Shown: positions 34,282-46,700 of the stretch, in pieces
Layout: each line of letters starts with the position of its first letter
How positions within the stretch are numbered: position 1 is the stretch's first letter
Source: Streblospio benedicti
Taxonomy: Eukaryota > Annelida > Polychaeta > Spionida > Spionidae
Length of the DNA stretch: 64,000 nucleotides
Reading direction: 5' to 3'
Assembly: GCA_019095985.1 (NCBI GenBank)
Contig: CM032669.1
Location: 35,753,756 to 35,817,755 of the forward strand
Program-made: the position numbers and the translations under genes
Notes under the pieces: model-generated
What the model saw: the letters and a program-made list of their open reading frames with translations, nothing else
What the model was told of the DNA's origin: nothing
The model's database searches: none

Positions 34282-37200
34282 ATGCCTGAAATCTATAACT
34301 TTGGTATCGATCCTATAACATGTCATGCATGGAATGCTGACAGAACACGTAAGTCATCTAACTATTCGTAATGTCAAATCTTCTACTATCTTTTCAAATT
34401 GCATCTATACATCAACTGTACATATGTTATTGCAAAAATTAAATAACTCATGCGGTAATGCTGTAGTGCTTTTCATTTTGTTTTTGTCAGGTTTTGTTTC
34501 ACTTCTATTTAGTGTTCACAATGTTAGTTTGTTTAAATGTGTATTTACCTGTACTAAAAAAGAATTTTCTCACAGAAATTGCCATGTCGCCGAACAATCA
34601 TGAAGTGCATATCTATTGTTTTCGTGGAGGACAATGGGAGAAAACAGATACTTTAGAAGAGCACAATCAGCGAGTAACAGGAATTGATTGGGCTCCCAAC
34701 AGTAACAGGATTGTCACTTGTGGAGCTGTAAGTGTAGATTAGAATAGTATTACTATTTTATGAACTGATTATTTACTATTAGGTTATAACAAAAAGATTT
34801 TATATTGTACAACAATAGTGTAGACTAGTATGTTCTAGTGTCTGAAAATATGGAGTCCTACATGTTTAAAAATAACTACATAGACATGGGATTCATCTTT
34901 CCGACACACATTTTTAGACAGACACGTCCCAAAATTACATGGGTGTTTATTTGAAAACGCATTTTGGAATGATGGCGACTGCATCTAAAAGAAATGTTGG
35001 GTGTTTGTTTGAAAACGCGTTTTGGAATGATAGTGACTGCATCTAAAAGAAATGTTTTTTTATTGTTCCACAAATATTTTTACTATTCAATTCAGTTATC
35101 ACACAAAAAATCCTTATATCTTTTCTTAGGACCGCAATGCATATGTATGGACTCAACAACCAAATGGTAAATGGAAGCCAACTCTTGTGATTTTAAGAAT
35201 TAACCGTGCTGCAACTTGTGTGAAGTGGTCTCCACAAGGTAAAGAACATTTTATGTTGTTATAAAATTGTATGGTCAGGATTAGCCACTCGTCCGCTCAT
35301 ATTGTCGAGTAAAACCTTGTGTAGGATGAGTACAAGTTTTAGCAACTCTTCCTTTTGACAAGCCGCAAATTGTAATCCATTTTGCATACAGGTATACTAC
35401 TAATACTACATCAAAAGGTCTACTGCTGGGGGTTATAGGTATATAAGAACAAATACATTTTGGGGACGGGTAGATTTTTTGAGTGCTACACATCCTGTTG
35501 GCAAGTAGCAATTTTCTGCCTAATAGCGACCCTGAAATTAGATTTTGCACAGATTATTGGAACAGTTTTGATATTGCATTTAAGGAAAACCAACTTAAAT
35601 GAAGGTAGATATACCGGTAATCGATGTTTAATTTTAGAAAACAAATTTGCTGTTGGAAGTGGTGCTCGGCTGATTTCTGTCTGCTACTTTGAGAAAGAGA
35701 ATGACTGGTGGGTTAGCAAGCACATTAAAAAGCCAATCCGTTCCACCATTACGTGCCTTGACTGGCATCCAAACAACATATTGGTTGCTGCTGGATCTTC
35801 TGACTTCAAAGCCAGGTAATGCAAAAAAAGCAAAATTTTTTCTTTGTACAGTAAATGTCCTCAACAACGGAACCCAATTGCAGTCACAAATCCTTCCTTT
35901 GTAGATGTTTTCCCTTGTTTACTACATCATTTACTAACATTATTATATGTAATGCATGAGAAAAGTTTCCATTATTCAGTTCTTCCTTTGTTTACTCTTC
36001 CTTTCTTGAGGACATTCATTTTTTACATATAACAGGGGTTGACATTAACTTTTTTTCATTTTCCCATCAGGGCACGTGTGCCAATTCCATGTGCCCTGAA
36101 CTATTTTTTTTGTACCCTGAAATTTTTAGCTAAACCACAGACTGTAAAATGTGCCCTGATATAATTATTTTGTCCCCTAAAAGTTTTAGCTAAGCCACAG
36201 GCTGTAAAATAAAAAAATAAAAAAAAAAACAATAATAATTTAACTATCAGATCAACATGAAAACTTAATTTATAGACTATGAATTTCAGCATAGTTTGAA
36301 TTTCAACATTGTGGATATGCTGGTTGGTAAGGACTAAAATATTTTTATAATAACTTGTATTTTCTATGGCGTGCCCACCAGGGCACATGAGCCTAAGATT
36401 TGATGTGCCCTGACTGACGGGGCTCTAGCTAGTGTCAAGCCCTGTATAATGAAATATAATGACACTTGTATATTTTATTTATACTTAATATGTATATAGA
36501 TTTTAAAAGCAGTTCTTTGTTGATAATATTTTACAGAGTATATTCTGCATACATCAAAGAAGAAGAACCCAAACCAGAAGCAACTAATTGGGGCAAGAAG
36601 ATGACATTTGGAAACTTGATGGCAGAGCTTTCCAATGGAGGAGGTGGCTGGGTACACTCTGTGTCTTTCTCCGCTTCTGGTGATAAACTAGCGTGGATTG
36701 GCCATGATTCCAGGTATTTCAAGTTTGCGTGCAACAGATATTTATTTTTGATTGTTTTAACCTTTGTCATGCTTTTCAGTGTCATAGAATCCAAACAGAT
36801 GATTGTTCAAAAGAATTGAATTGGTTTTGATTATTTTCTAGCATTAGCGTTGGTGATGCTGCAAACGAGAATGCAGTGGCCACTTTAAGGACCCAATTTC
36901 TTCCATTTGTCTCTTGTGAATTTGTGTCTGAGAATGCACTGGTAGTAGCAGGTCATGATTGTTGTCCAATGCTCTTCAATGTTGGAGGAGGCCAAGTGCA
37001 GTTTGTTGCCAAGGTTGATGAAAGCAAGAAAACATCATCTTCCAAGTTTTCGTAAGGAATTTGTATTGCATATAGTATAAAATACCAGATTGGAATCAAA
37101 TTTTGTGTATATATTTGGTAGATACATCTTTTTGTACACATAAGACTTTGATGCATAATGTTATGTGTAATTTTGTGTTCAATATTTTCAGTGCCATGAA

Positions 37201-40200
37201 GCACTTCCAGACAATGGATCTGAAGTCTACTACTGTAGAGGATAATGTAACTGAGCTGTCCACTGTGCATCAGAACACCATTACGTGAGTGTACTGTAAA
37301 ACTAGAAATATTTACGCACAATTTAAGTAAGCAGCTTAACGGTTTTCTAGAAAACCGGAAAACTAAATAGTTAAGCAAACAAGTAACTATAACAAGTGAA
37401 AAAAAAATATATTGCAAATTCCAAAGTTAATGGGAGAGAAAGGAAGGCTCATCAATATTAATTAACACCCGTACTAGAATAAAGTATACATGTATAGACT
37501 ATATAAGTATGGTACCAGGGACGTCGCACGCACCTTAAGAGTGGTCCGACAAAATGAGCACCGTAGTCATGAAAACAGTGATGTGTAGTCGCCGTTAGGA
37601 AAGGTGGTCTGGGGGCATGCACCCCCAGGAAAAAAAATAGAATTTACAACACAAATGATGCAATTTGAGAGCTATTTTTCTAAAACAAATTACTTTTCTA
37701 TGACCACTCCCACATGGGCGATAATGGAGGCACCGTATGATTTTTTCGTGCCTTTCGCTTTTATTAGTGATAAATAATACTACCCGTGTATCAAATTAAA
37801 GTCCATTTATTGCCTTCAAATTCACCAATGTATTATATTAGAAAATGTTGAGCCTAAACACGAACATATTTGAACTTTAACAGTTAATAACTATGATTTA
37901 GTTTTGTTCTAGAAGTGAAACGTAACTAGCACGTGTCCAACATTCCGTGCATATAATCAAAATAAACCCTCATGTGCCCTGTTACAAAGGAAGCATTGTC
38001 ACGTGACCATAATAAAAGACAACAGACAAAGACATCATTAGGTCATTTAGGGTCATTTAAGGTCACTGACCACTTAGTCAAACTATATATAAGTCTCTGG
38101 AAGTTACGCAACTACGCTAAATATATTGCAGAACGGTTAGTCCACAGATTAGTTAAACTATAGAGTGGATATTACGTAATTACGTAATTACGTAATAAAT
38201 TCTTGAAAAATAGTGGTCCGACAAATGCCGGAGTGTCGGAGCGGGTGCGACGGCCCTGGGTACTTCTTGGAGCCTAAATATGAGGTTGAGCTTGTGTTGT
38301 GCATAAAATTCAATTAAAGATATGAATTTTACATTGTGTATACCTCAAAATGTAATAGGTATGTCCAAGCAATTTTCTCATAATTATGTTTATACTGAAT
38401 GCTCATCTGCACAAGATCTAATTCACTATTTGAGTATTACTACTTGCTTTTGTGCTAAAAATCAGCCAAACCTGGATAGCTTTCACCAATTCCATTGGCT
38501 TCATCAGTCCTAATGACTTGCCGCCAAAAGGTTAATCGTCACGTGATAGTGGTGTGACGTCGGCGGCGGCTGGCAGGATGTTGCTGTAGATTGCCGGCAA
38601 TTCCGCGGCCCCCACATTTTTGTTGAGGTCCGGTTTGAGGCGCCTGATAAAAACCGGACCTCAACAAAAATGTGGGGGCCGCGGAACTGCCGGCAATCTA
38701 CAGCAACATCCTGCCAGCCGCCGACGACGTCACACCACTATCACGTGACGATTAACCTTTTGGCGGCAAGTCATTAGGACTGATGAAGCCAATGGAATTG
38801 GTGAAAGCTATCCAGGTTTGGCTGATTTTTAGCACAAAAGCAAGTAGTAATACTCAAATAATAATTATGTTTATAAACTGCCAAGTGTGGTGAAATTTTT
38901 GCATTAAATTTTCACATTCGTTAAACACAATATTAAATTTCCACAAAATTATTTATCAACCAAACCCCAAAATTTAATTGCCAAAAAAATATTCTATAAA
39001 CTGCTAAGTGTGCTGAAATTTTTGCATTAAATTTTCATTTTCGTTAAACACAATATTAAATTTTCACAAAATTATTTATGAACCAAACCCCAAAATTTAA
39101 TTGCCAAAAACATTCTAGTTTTTAAAATAGAAATTGAAAAAAAATAAAATAAAAATGCATATAAAATTTAGCATATACTGTTTTTCCACTTTGTAGTCAG
39201 CTGTCTGTTCATACTGGAAATAAGGCAAAGTGCACTCGCTTCACAACTAGCGGTGTAGATGGCAAACTCTGCATTTGGGATCTGAATGTAAGTTGTTTGT
39301 TTATTTTTCTTTACTGTTAGTTATACAATCACAAGGTTTCTGAGAATATATTCAATAAAATAACATAGATATGTGAAATCTAGATGTTTGCAAAGTGCAT
39401 GGACAATGTACAGTCAAACCTCCAATTAGGGCCACCTCTATGTTAAGACCACCTCTATATTAGGACCACTTTTTGCGGTCCCGAATTTTTCCCTTATATA
39501 TCATTAGTAATGTAAACCTCTATATTAAAACCACTTCTCAATTAAGACCAACCTTTACATTAAGACCGCTTTTTGCGGGGCCCAAGTGTTAAAATCAACT
39601 CACTTGCGAGGTGAATATGACAGTTTCTGTGTCACTAACACAATGTTCGTTATCTAGCATGATGAATCCAGAAGCTATAAGAATTCTTAATGATAAGTTC
39701 TGTGTTGTTGTTTTTTCTTGTGTTTGAAATCTTATCAAGTTTTTAGTGTATCAAAGACACTGATGAGTATTAGGGAACTTTGTGTGATGCTTTCCTAAAT
39801 TCTATTGATGAAGAACTAAGAGAAGATGCTTTATAAAAGCCCAGAAGTAAACTTGTTTTCATTCTTTGTCTGTAGCTCAACATCCAATAGATAAATCTCT
39901 TAAAGTTTATATAAAGTATTTACAATAATCAAAATGTCTAAACCGAAACATTAAGAGCTGCCACTTGACGCTGCTTTTACATGCTAGCATACGTGCATGA
40001 GAAAATTGTTGTGTCAAATATGGTGAACCTCTATATTGAGACCACCTCTCTATTAGGACCACTTGAGGCCAGTCCTGTGGGTGGTCTTATTAGAGAGGTT
40101 CCACTGTATAGATTTTTTTACTATTATTTTTTTTCCAAATAAGCTGGATTCTAAATGTAAGAATGACATTGTAGTTATATTGAAAATAATTTGCTAATAT

Positions 40201-40253
40201 GGAAATTTTCTTTTCAGTCCCTTGAAGGAGCAATGAGGGGAATGAGCATTTGA
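34282..40253 (+). CDS. ARPC1A: Actin-related protein 2/3 complex subunit 1 (ARPC1, WD40)
   Basis: ARPC1 is the WD40 subunit of the Arp2/3 complex, which nucleates branched actin filaments in the cytoplasm. Nine coding exons, all GT-AG and in phase: 34282-34348, 34576-34727, 35130-35238, 35638-35815, 36537-36713, 36842-37051, 37192-37284, 39197-39287, 40218-40253. They total 1113 bp, 370 aa, the same length as human ARPC1A. Conserved signatures run the whole length: [124 protein letters not shown], then a short last exon ending RGMSI. The RTQIA motif aligns with the PAK1 target Thr21 of human ARPC1B. An AG at 34246-34247 suggests a 5' UTR intron. Poly(A) signal at 40549. Looks intact and functional. 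Confidence 0.98.
34941..35056. repeat. 58-bp tandem duplication in ARPC1 intron 2
   Basis: The unit gggtgttt(a/g)tttgaaaacgc through gcatctaaaagaaatgtt occurs twice in a row with three or four differences. It is intronic, with no recognised role. Confidence 0.85.
36033..36444. mobile_element. CAGGG-terminus hAT-like element in ARPC1 intron 4
   Basis: Starts CAGGGGTTGACATTAAC and ends GTGTCAAGCCCTG, with TATAA directly repeated at both borders. It is 412 bp and non-coding, with internal copies of a tgtgccctga phrase. The same CAGGG ends and short duplication recur in three other elements of this window. Confidence 0.7.
37516..38258. mobile_element. CAGGG-terminus hAT-like element in ARPC1 intron 7
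   Basis: Left end CAGGGACGTCGCACGCACC, right end GGGTGCGACGGCCCTG (inverted), both followed inward by GTGGTCCGACAAA in opposite orientation. GGTAC is duplicated directly at both borders (37511-37515 and 38259-38263). The element is 743 bp. A triple attacgta repeat occurs near its right end. No transposase was recognised. Confidence 0.8.
38427..38860. repeat. 434-bp near-perfect palindrome in ARPC1 intron 7
   Basis: Two arms of about 210 bp, inverted, with only about two mismatches by eye and a centre of about 13 bp near 38643. The outer ends are tatttgagtattac and gtaatactcaaata. The inner third is much richer in G+C than the surroundings. The arms contain CACGTGA and GACGTC. It could be a foldback transposon or a fresh inverted duplication; no clear target duplication was seen. 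Transcribed with ARPC1, it would form a long RNA hairpin. Confidence 0.9.
38875..39118. repeat. 123-bp tandem duplication in ARPC1 intron 7
   Basis: Two adjacent units beginning aaactgc(c/t)aagtgtg and ending in a ttgccaaaaa stretch, about 95 per cent alike by eye, directly follow the palindrome. Confidence 0.85.
39421..40106. mobile_element. Pogo/Tigger-like element in ARPC1 intron 8
   Basis: Left end CAGTCAAACCTCCAATTAGG, right end ATTAGAGAGGTTCCACTG, with TA at both outer borders (39419-39420 and 40107-40108). Phrases such as 'attaagaccacc' recur inside near both ends. The TA target and the CAGTxxAACCTC ends are typical of the pogo/Tigger branch of Tc1/mariner. About 690 bp, with no recognised transposase. 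Confidence 0.75.
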
Positions 40254-40548
40254 TTCTCTTGGCCTCCACCATTCCATGTAAAGGATTTTATGGGACACTG
40301 CAAACAATTTCAAACATTGTCAACTCCTTAATTCTTTTATTGCTTATAGGTTTTACTGTACTATTGTTATTATTTTGATGAAACATGTTTATTCTAGCTA
40401 TAGTGATATTGTTATAGTGTAAACAAATAATGTTATAATCAAGATATATATGTGAACGTAATATTATGTGCTGTTCATTTAATTTGACAACTAAGCAAAC
40501 TATGTTGAATTTAACATTATTAGGAAATTATGTAGACTATTATGTTGA

Positions 40549-40554
40549 AATAAA
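40549..40554 (+). terminator. ARPC1 poly(A) signal AATAAA
   Basis: A canonical AATAAA lies 296 bp after the ARPC1 stop codon, in a T-rich setting. It is the first good hexamer in the 3' region. Confidence 0.65.
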
Positions 40555-41625
40555 AATTTGTAATGATGTCTGGTTTTGTGACTTAATAAATATATAGATT
40601 TTTATTAAAGTTTGGCTTGTGAGCAAAGTTAATATTGAAGCCACGTTGTGCCAAGTTCAGCAATAACTTTTGAAGCTATTGACATCTTGGTGTATTTCAG
40701 GATTGAACGTGGTGAACTATGGCCAACTTTTAAAGGCATTGTTGTTTTTATGCCAAATAATGCTAAGATTTTTGTGCACTTTGATCAACTTTTGAGCATT
40801 GCTTTATGTCGATGTTTACTAAACCCTAACAAAATAGCCAAAACTATTCAACATATCATCTACACAAACTCGGGATTAGATTTTGGTGTACATTGGTCTA
40901 CTTTTCAAATTTTGAAAGTGTTCAATTAGATTTTATGAACAAAGTTGAGTAAAAACTATATATACCAAACTCTATTGGAATATGTCACTATGTGGATTTT
41001 GGTCTTGGTCTGATAACATTATGATAGATTTAATTGAACTTTAACTTTTAAACAAAAGTCAAGCCATTAACATTATGACAAGCGGTGACAAACCAGTCTT
41101 TACAGTAAGTTCAAAACAAACCAAAATGGAACCAAAATGGGGACCATTATGATACTTCCAATTATTCACCATCAACATACATAGCCATATTGAGAACTAG
41201 TTGTAATGGTGTGCTTTATAAATTTGTAAAAAATCAGGGACCATCTAGCCGTAATTGTCAAAATGACCTCAAATAGGGGCCATTGTGGTCCATATGAATT
41301 AGGTGCAGAAAGGTTACCATTTTCAATTGACAAACCAAACATGAGCATCCTAGCTCAAACGATGTGATTTGTAGAGGGGTAAGAATTCAACCAAATAATG
41401 GTCAGGAATAGATCCAAATATGGACCATTTGGGTCCAGGTGGAATATGCTCCAAAAAGTCACCATTTTCAACTGACAAACGAAACATGAGCATCCTAGCT
41501 CAAACGATGTGACTTTTATAGGGGTAAGAAGTCGACCAAATAATGGTCTGGAATGCAGATGATAATGCACCCAAATATGTACAGTTTGGGCCCATGTCAA
41601 ATTCAGTTCTTATGGTCACCATTTC

Positions 41626-41972
41626 CACTCTGAGTATCAGATGTGAAGATATGCCCTCTGAAGCATATTATGCTATTGCTCATTACAAATTCTGACCAAT
41701 CACAGGCTTTTAATCTCAGGATATGAATTAGGTCAATTGATCAATCCAAGCATTGCAAAGGATTTGCAGACTCGGTTTGCACTTTTCCACACTTTGAACG
41801 TGTGACGTTAATTAGTGATGGACAACATACATGTTCATATGGGCTATGTATAAAAAAGCAGGAAACAAAGTTAATTTAAGAATTAGGTCACATATTAAAT
41901 TAATAAATTATGAAAAATCAATCTGGTGAAACATTTCAGAGGTCACTCTGTTAACATCTGATACTCAGAGTG
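41626..41972. mobile_element. MITE nested in another repeat, 8-bp target duplication
   Basis: Terminal inverted repeats CACTCTGAGTATCAGATGT, flanked on both sides by ACCATTTC. The 8-bp duplication fits the hAT superfamily. The interrupted host repeat, read across the insertion, matches its own unbroken copies at 41310 and 41460 (gtcaccatttt caac), which supports the borders. Confidence 0.85.
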
Positions 41973-42849
41973 ACCATTTCAAACCGACATGCCAAATTTG
42001 AGTATCCTAGCTCAAACGATGCAGCCTGGGTAACAAACCGGACTGTCAGTTTGACGCAATTAATGGGATCTTAGCCAGCGTAAACACTGGAATAATTTTG
42101 TAATTGTAAATCATGTTGCAACATTTCAATAAAGCATGAATATATATTAGAGAAATCTAGGTAAAAATGTGAAATTAGTTGAGAAGTAAGATTTTCAAAG
42201 ACTTTCAAATTATATCTTATATAGGCCAAAATTGCAGTCTGCAGTCAAATGCATTGAATTTTAATATATTTTTGCCGTTGAGACACAACCCAACACTCAA
42301 AATCTGTCCAAGACATAACTTCTGGGAATTTATAATATAGAACAAATCGGTAGTTTTATTTTTTCAATCATGTGAAAACCCTGAAAAAGTCCTGCTGAGG
42401 GAGCATCTGCAATGTATAGAAAATGCACTATGGAGATATTAAAATTACTCTAAATCAAATCATGAGTCATTACCCCCCATCTCATTGTGAGTGTTCTATT
42501 TGATAAAAAAAATTAAGTAGGCCCACTTCAACAATTAAGTAAATTATATATCTAAATTTTTGTTAATTTAGTTTCTGTACTGCTCTTTCTAACTCTTAAT
42601 ATGCAATATTTAAATTCTGTTATCATTTTCTGTATATTTGTATAAGGGTGATATTTAAAATAAGTATTTGAAGGAAAAAATGATTTAAATCAATATGAAA
42701 ACCGCAAAATTTTCAGCAGCTCAAATTTACATCATATGTTTGTTTGTACAGTAAAAACAAAAACATAAATCTTATATTAAGTAATAATGAAAGACAAGAG
42801 TTTTCATGCATCACAAATTCATATCACAGTCCAAAAATAGATGCTTATA

Positions 42850-43000
42850 TGTAATTTAAATCATCCGAGTTATGACACCCAATTTAGGATTTAATCAGAT
42901 ATGTCTCTGGTGGGATTTGAACCCTAATGACTAATTACATATCATGATTACATATGATATATTCCTGAATCTATAAAATCAACATCATTTCAAATAATTA
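42850..43000 (-). mobile_element. tRNA-derived SINE fragment
   Basis: On the minus strand a box B-like GGTTCAAATCCC is followed by ACCAGAGACATATCTGATT. The other flank (ctataaaatcaacat) is shared with the SINE at about 49 kb. It lies immediately beyond the stop codon at 43008, so it may form part of the 3' UTR of the coiled-coil gene. Confidence 0.5.
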
Positions 43001-43007
43001 TGATGTC

Positions 43008-43728
43008 TCAGTCTGAATCGGAATCTGGATCAGGTTTTTTAGTCTGTTTTTTCACATTCTTTTTCTTTTTATTAGCATCTGATTCACTTTCACTCTCTTC
43101 ATCCGAAGATTCCTTTTTCTCAGGTTTCTTTTTTTCTTTTTTATCATCTTCTGAATCATCATCGGATTCTGTTTCACTATCTTTATCTTTACTCTTGTCC
43201 TTCTGATCATTTGTTTCTGATTCAGTTTCATTAGTTTTGTCTTTTCCTTTTTTGTTATCCTTTTTTTGTTCATCTTCTGAATCCTCATCTGATTCTGATT
43301 CACTGTCTTTGTTTTCACCTTTGTCCTTTTTCTGATCACCATTTACCTCTGATTTAGCCTTTTCCTTTTTGTTTTTATCTTTTTTACTATTAGTTTCACT
43401 GTCTGATTCATCAGAATCATTAGAATCATCACTGTTTTCTTTGGCTTTTTCTTTCCCTTTCTTCTCTGAATCTTCCTTTTCACTTTTATCAGATTTCTTT
43501 TTATCATTATCCTCACTCGCAGAGCTATCATCACTATCTGAGTCTGACGAATCAACTTTCTTTCCATTTTTCGTATCAGTTTTGTCATTGCTATTAGTTT
43601 TATCGACATTAGGCTTTGGAGTTTGCACAGCTGTTGTTGCACGACTTGTTTCTACACTTGTACTCTCGTCATATGGGTTTTCTCTGCTTTTTAACATCTT
43701 CATTGATTTCCTCTTCATCTGGTCCATT
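43008..43728 (-). CDS. Coiled-coil gene: alternative last exon 2, Ser/Asp/Glu/Lys-rich tail
   Basis: Acceptor gtattttgaag at 43729-43730, one base before an ATG. Entering in phase 2 (AG|A completes Arg) continues 239 residues from MDQMKRKSMKM to a stop at 43008. The body alternates SDSDSDD- and KKDK-type blocks: long, disordered and rich in potential casein-kinase-2 serines. The same AG in phase 0 would give only a 19-residue tail, so phase matters. It could also be a small separate gene starting at the ATG 43727, but the phase match with the 46188 donor favours an alternative last exon. Confidence 0.6.
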
Positions 43729-46700
43729 CTTCAAAATACAATGAATAAAAGTTTATACATAATCCAATTAAATACTTCAAATTCACAATCAACACAAAGA
43801 AAAATAATAATACTGCAAAAACACAAAAATGAAATTGCCCAGACTATTAATTAAGAGAAGTACTCACCGCAATCAGATGGCACTACTAACATAACTATTC
43901 CTAAGAACAAAACTAAAAAAAACTCACATATATATAATTGAATAATTTAATGGCAACATGTACAATATATATATCACAGAATCAGATAAAGGACAACAGA
44001 CGACATGAGAATTTTCATTCTTAAAAGATCTAGCACTCTATTCCTCAACCAATGTTTAACCAATGCTAGTCATTCAAAATTGAAGAAAAAAGTTCATGTT
44101 TAGAGAAAAAAGAATGGAAAATAAAGCTGAAAGATGCATTACAGATACTACATAATAAAATATATTCAGGTATAAAATGTAGACAGTTGCAATCATATAA
44201 AGCACCAATAAACATAAAAATGTTTCTAATAAATTCAATACATACACAATATACAAAATGTATACTAAGATAATTTCCCAAAGTATACCACATAATATTT
44301 GATAATATACATTAATTCTTGTCAATTATTCATATAAATTATACATGTTGTAGTAAAATATGAATTACAAAAAATAGATAAATTTCATGAATAAATCTAT
44401 TTCTATATTTTGATCATCCATTGCCATTATACAATCTGTATTATTATCTATTACCAAAATAGATTTCAAAAGTCCATTTAAAGTTGACAAAAAAACACAG
44501 AAATTATGCATGTTCCAACTACAATACAAAAAAAAACCCAGACAACATAAATGAACAAACTTAAATAAATGACTTGTGAATTTCATATGATAAAACTAAT
44601 TACAATTGCAAAACAGTCATTGTGGCTGTCGCGTATAATATTAAAGAACCATAATATCATTTTTTATCTTGCAAGTAGTGCAGTTTTGTTATATATAATC
44701 TCTCCATATTTCAATCTCAACAATCTCACCATAGAAATATTTATGATTAAAATCATATGTGAACAATTCTTTGTTAAAAAATAACAAATATCTAATCATA
44801 CTTGTTTGGAAAACATCCCTCAATCATTTAGTTATTTTCAATACCTAGTCTTAATCGCTTCTGCGTAGTCTTTGCAATATCATGTCACAATTTCACTCAC
44901 AGCAGTATCAAAAGAATGATATATTACCTATATGATATGAAATCAAGTTATCTATATAGGTAGTATAGTTTATATTTCTTCTTAAATAAAATTGCCAGTG
45001 ATCGAACAAGACATTGTAACATATCATCGGAATGAAAATTCTTAATGTGGAGAATTGAATCCAAGTGTAGAATTAATCTCGCCTTCAGGATCTGCACTAA
45101 ATACCTTAGTATGACGAGAGTTATCACCATTTGATAATAATTGTCCAAAACTGGCTCTAGAATATGGTGAAACAGAAGCAATATCGCATTCAACATTGTA
45201 TTTATTATTAGATAGTAAGTCAATATCTGGTGTAAGTGTTGGAGAAATCTTTTCAGCTTCAGATTCTCTTTTCCATAAAACGTACATCAATTTGGACTTC
45301 CACTTTAACCACCTAGTAAAAATTTAACAAAAATTACTTTTTAAAAATCTAATGGGTATTCTTGACTGTTAATTAGAACTATGAATTTATATCTATAAAA
45401 ACTCAAATAAAATGCACAAATTGACTAAAATAATTTATAATATTTTACATGAAGAACCAACCAATAACATAAAAATGAACGTTATGTTGCATTAAGAAGA
45501 ATTAAAAAGAATTTAAAGAAATTGGATAGATTGAACATTATTTTTCATCACTTAATTCTTTTGTCTTTCTTTCTTTAGAGGGGGGAGGGGAGAGCGTTTC
45601 AAGTGTATTGGTCATTGATTGGTCAGTTTACTCAATGTTTATCATTTAAAAGGGTAATTTACACTTTTAAAATTCAAAAACATTTACAAACTGAAAAGTC
45701 AAATGTAAGCACAGATAAAACAAGCACACACACATACATATGTACAACAACGATGGATACCATATATAAAAGGTCTAGTGGTGCTCTGTGTTAGAAATTC
45801 ATATAAATTAAACAGAACGCTAAATAATAAGTATTGTTGCTTAAGTCGCAAAATAATTGTCTGCCAATTACACTCTTCAATAGTTGTATTGGTTGTAAGG
45901 TTCACACGTTTAAAAAATTCTATTGCCTGCCATTGAAATTCTCAGTTCAAAATCTGTAGACATACTTGTACAATGAAATAACTGTACATATGATGCATGT
46001 TGACAATTTTAAACAGTAGAAAGGTGTAAATGGCAATTAGATTGTGACATTAATGCACTATACAATGTTATCAAACCTTGAGGATTTTTTAAGCATCAAA
46101 CACAACACAAAATAAACTTTTGAAATGTAATTTCTTTCCCCAAACTTGATTTTGATTTTCAATTTCTCGAAAATGCATTTGCAATACCTGTATGCACTAT
46201 AAATGCCCCATTTGTTAATATTTTCAGCTTCCTCTTCTAATTCTTCAATCTTTTTTTCTTCCAAATCTTCCCAGTGCTCAGGTTTTATAAACAAACCAGG
46301 CTCAGGGCGAAGCCCAAGCAAAGGCCTGATTTGGATTTGAAGTGTGCTTATATCCTCTTGAAGTTCATTTACCTCCTCTTTTCGCTAGTATGATAAAATT
46401 TATAGATGTCCCTTATAGGATTAAAATAAATATATTCAACACAATTGATTTGTGCAAGTCAACATTCATCTTCACTGCTGATATGTATATTTAAAAAAAA
46501 AACTAATCTGTTAGTAAAAGATGCATAAGAATTATGAAGTGCATTATAAATATGCAGAAAATATGTTTAGCAACATGTTATGTACATGTACATATAAGCA
46601 TGCCAGGCAACAGTGCTGTAGATGCTGAAAATGTGTTAGTTCTACTGTAAATCTGAAAAATATAATGATCTGTGAATAATTCAAAATAGATATTAATCAT

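Larger units (their letters stand above)
40560..43007. other. Intergenic region between ARPC1 and the coiled-coil gene (tail to tail)
   Basis: No gene was seen. About 40.6-42.05 kb is a diverged, internally repetitive element: the phrase 'catcctagctcaaacgatg' recurs near 41345, 41490 and 42000, each after a 'caccattttcaac'-like stretch. A MITE is nested within it (41626-41972). 42.05-42.8 kb is AT-rich with nothing recognised. Confidence 0.6.

Noticed and set aside
43000-43854. Ser/Leu/Phe-rich plus-strand frames opposite the acidic tail
   Set aside because: They are the antisense of S/D/E/K codon runs; no start context or family match.
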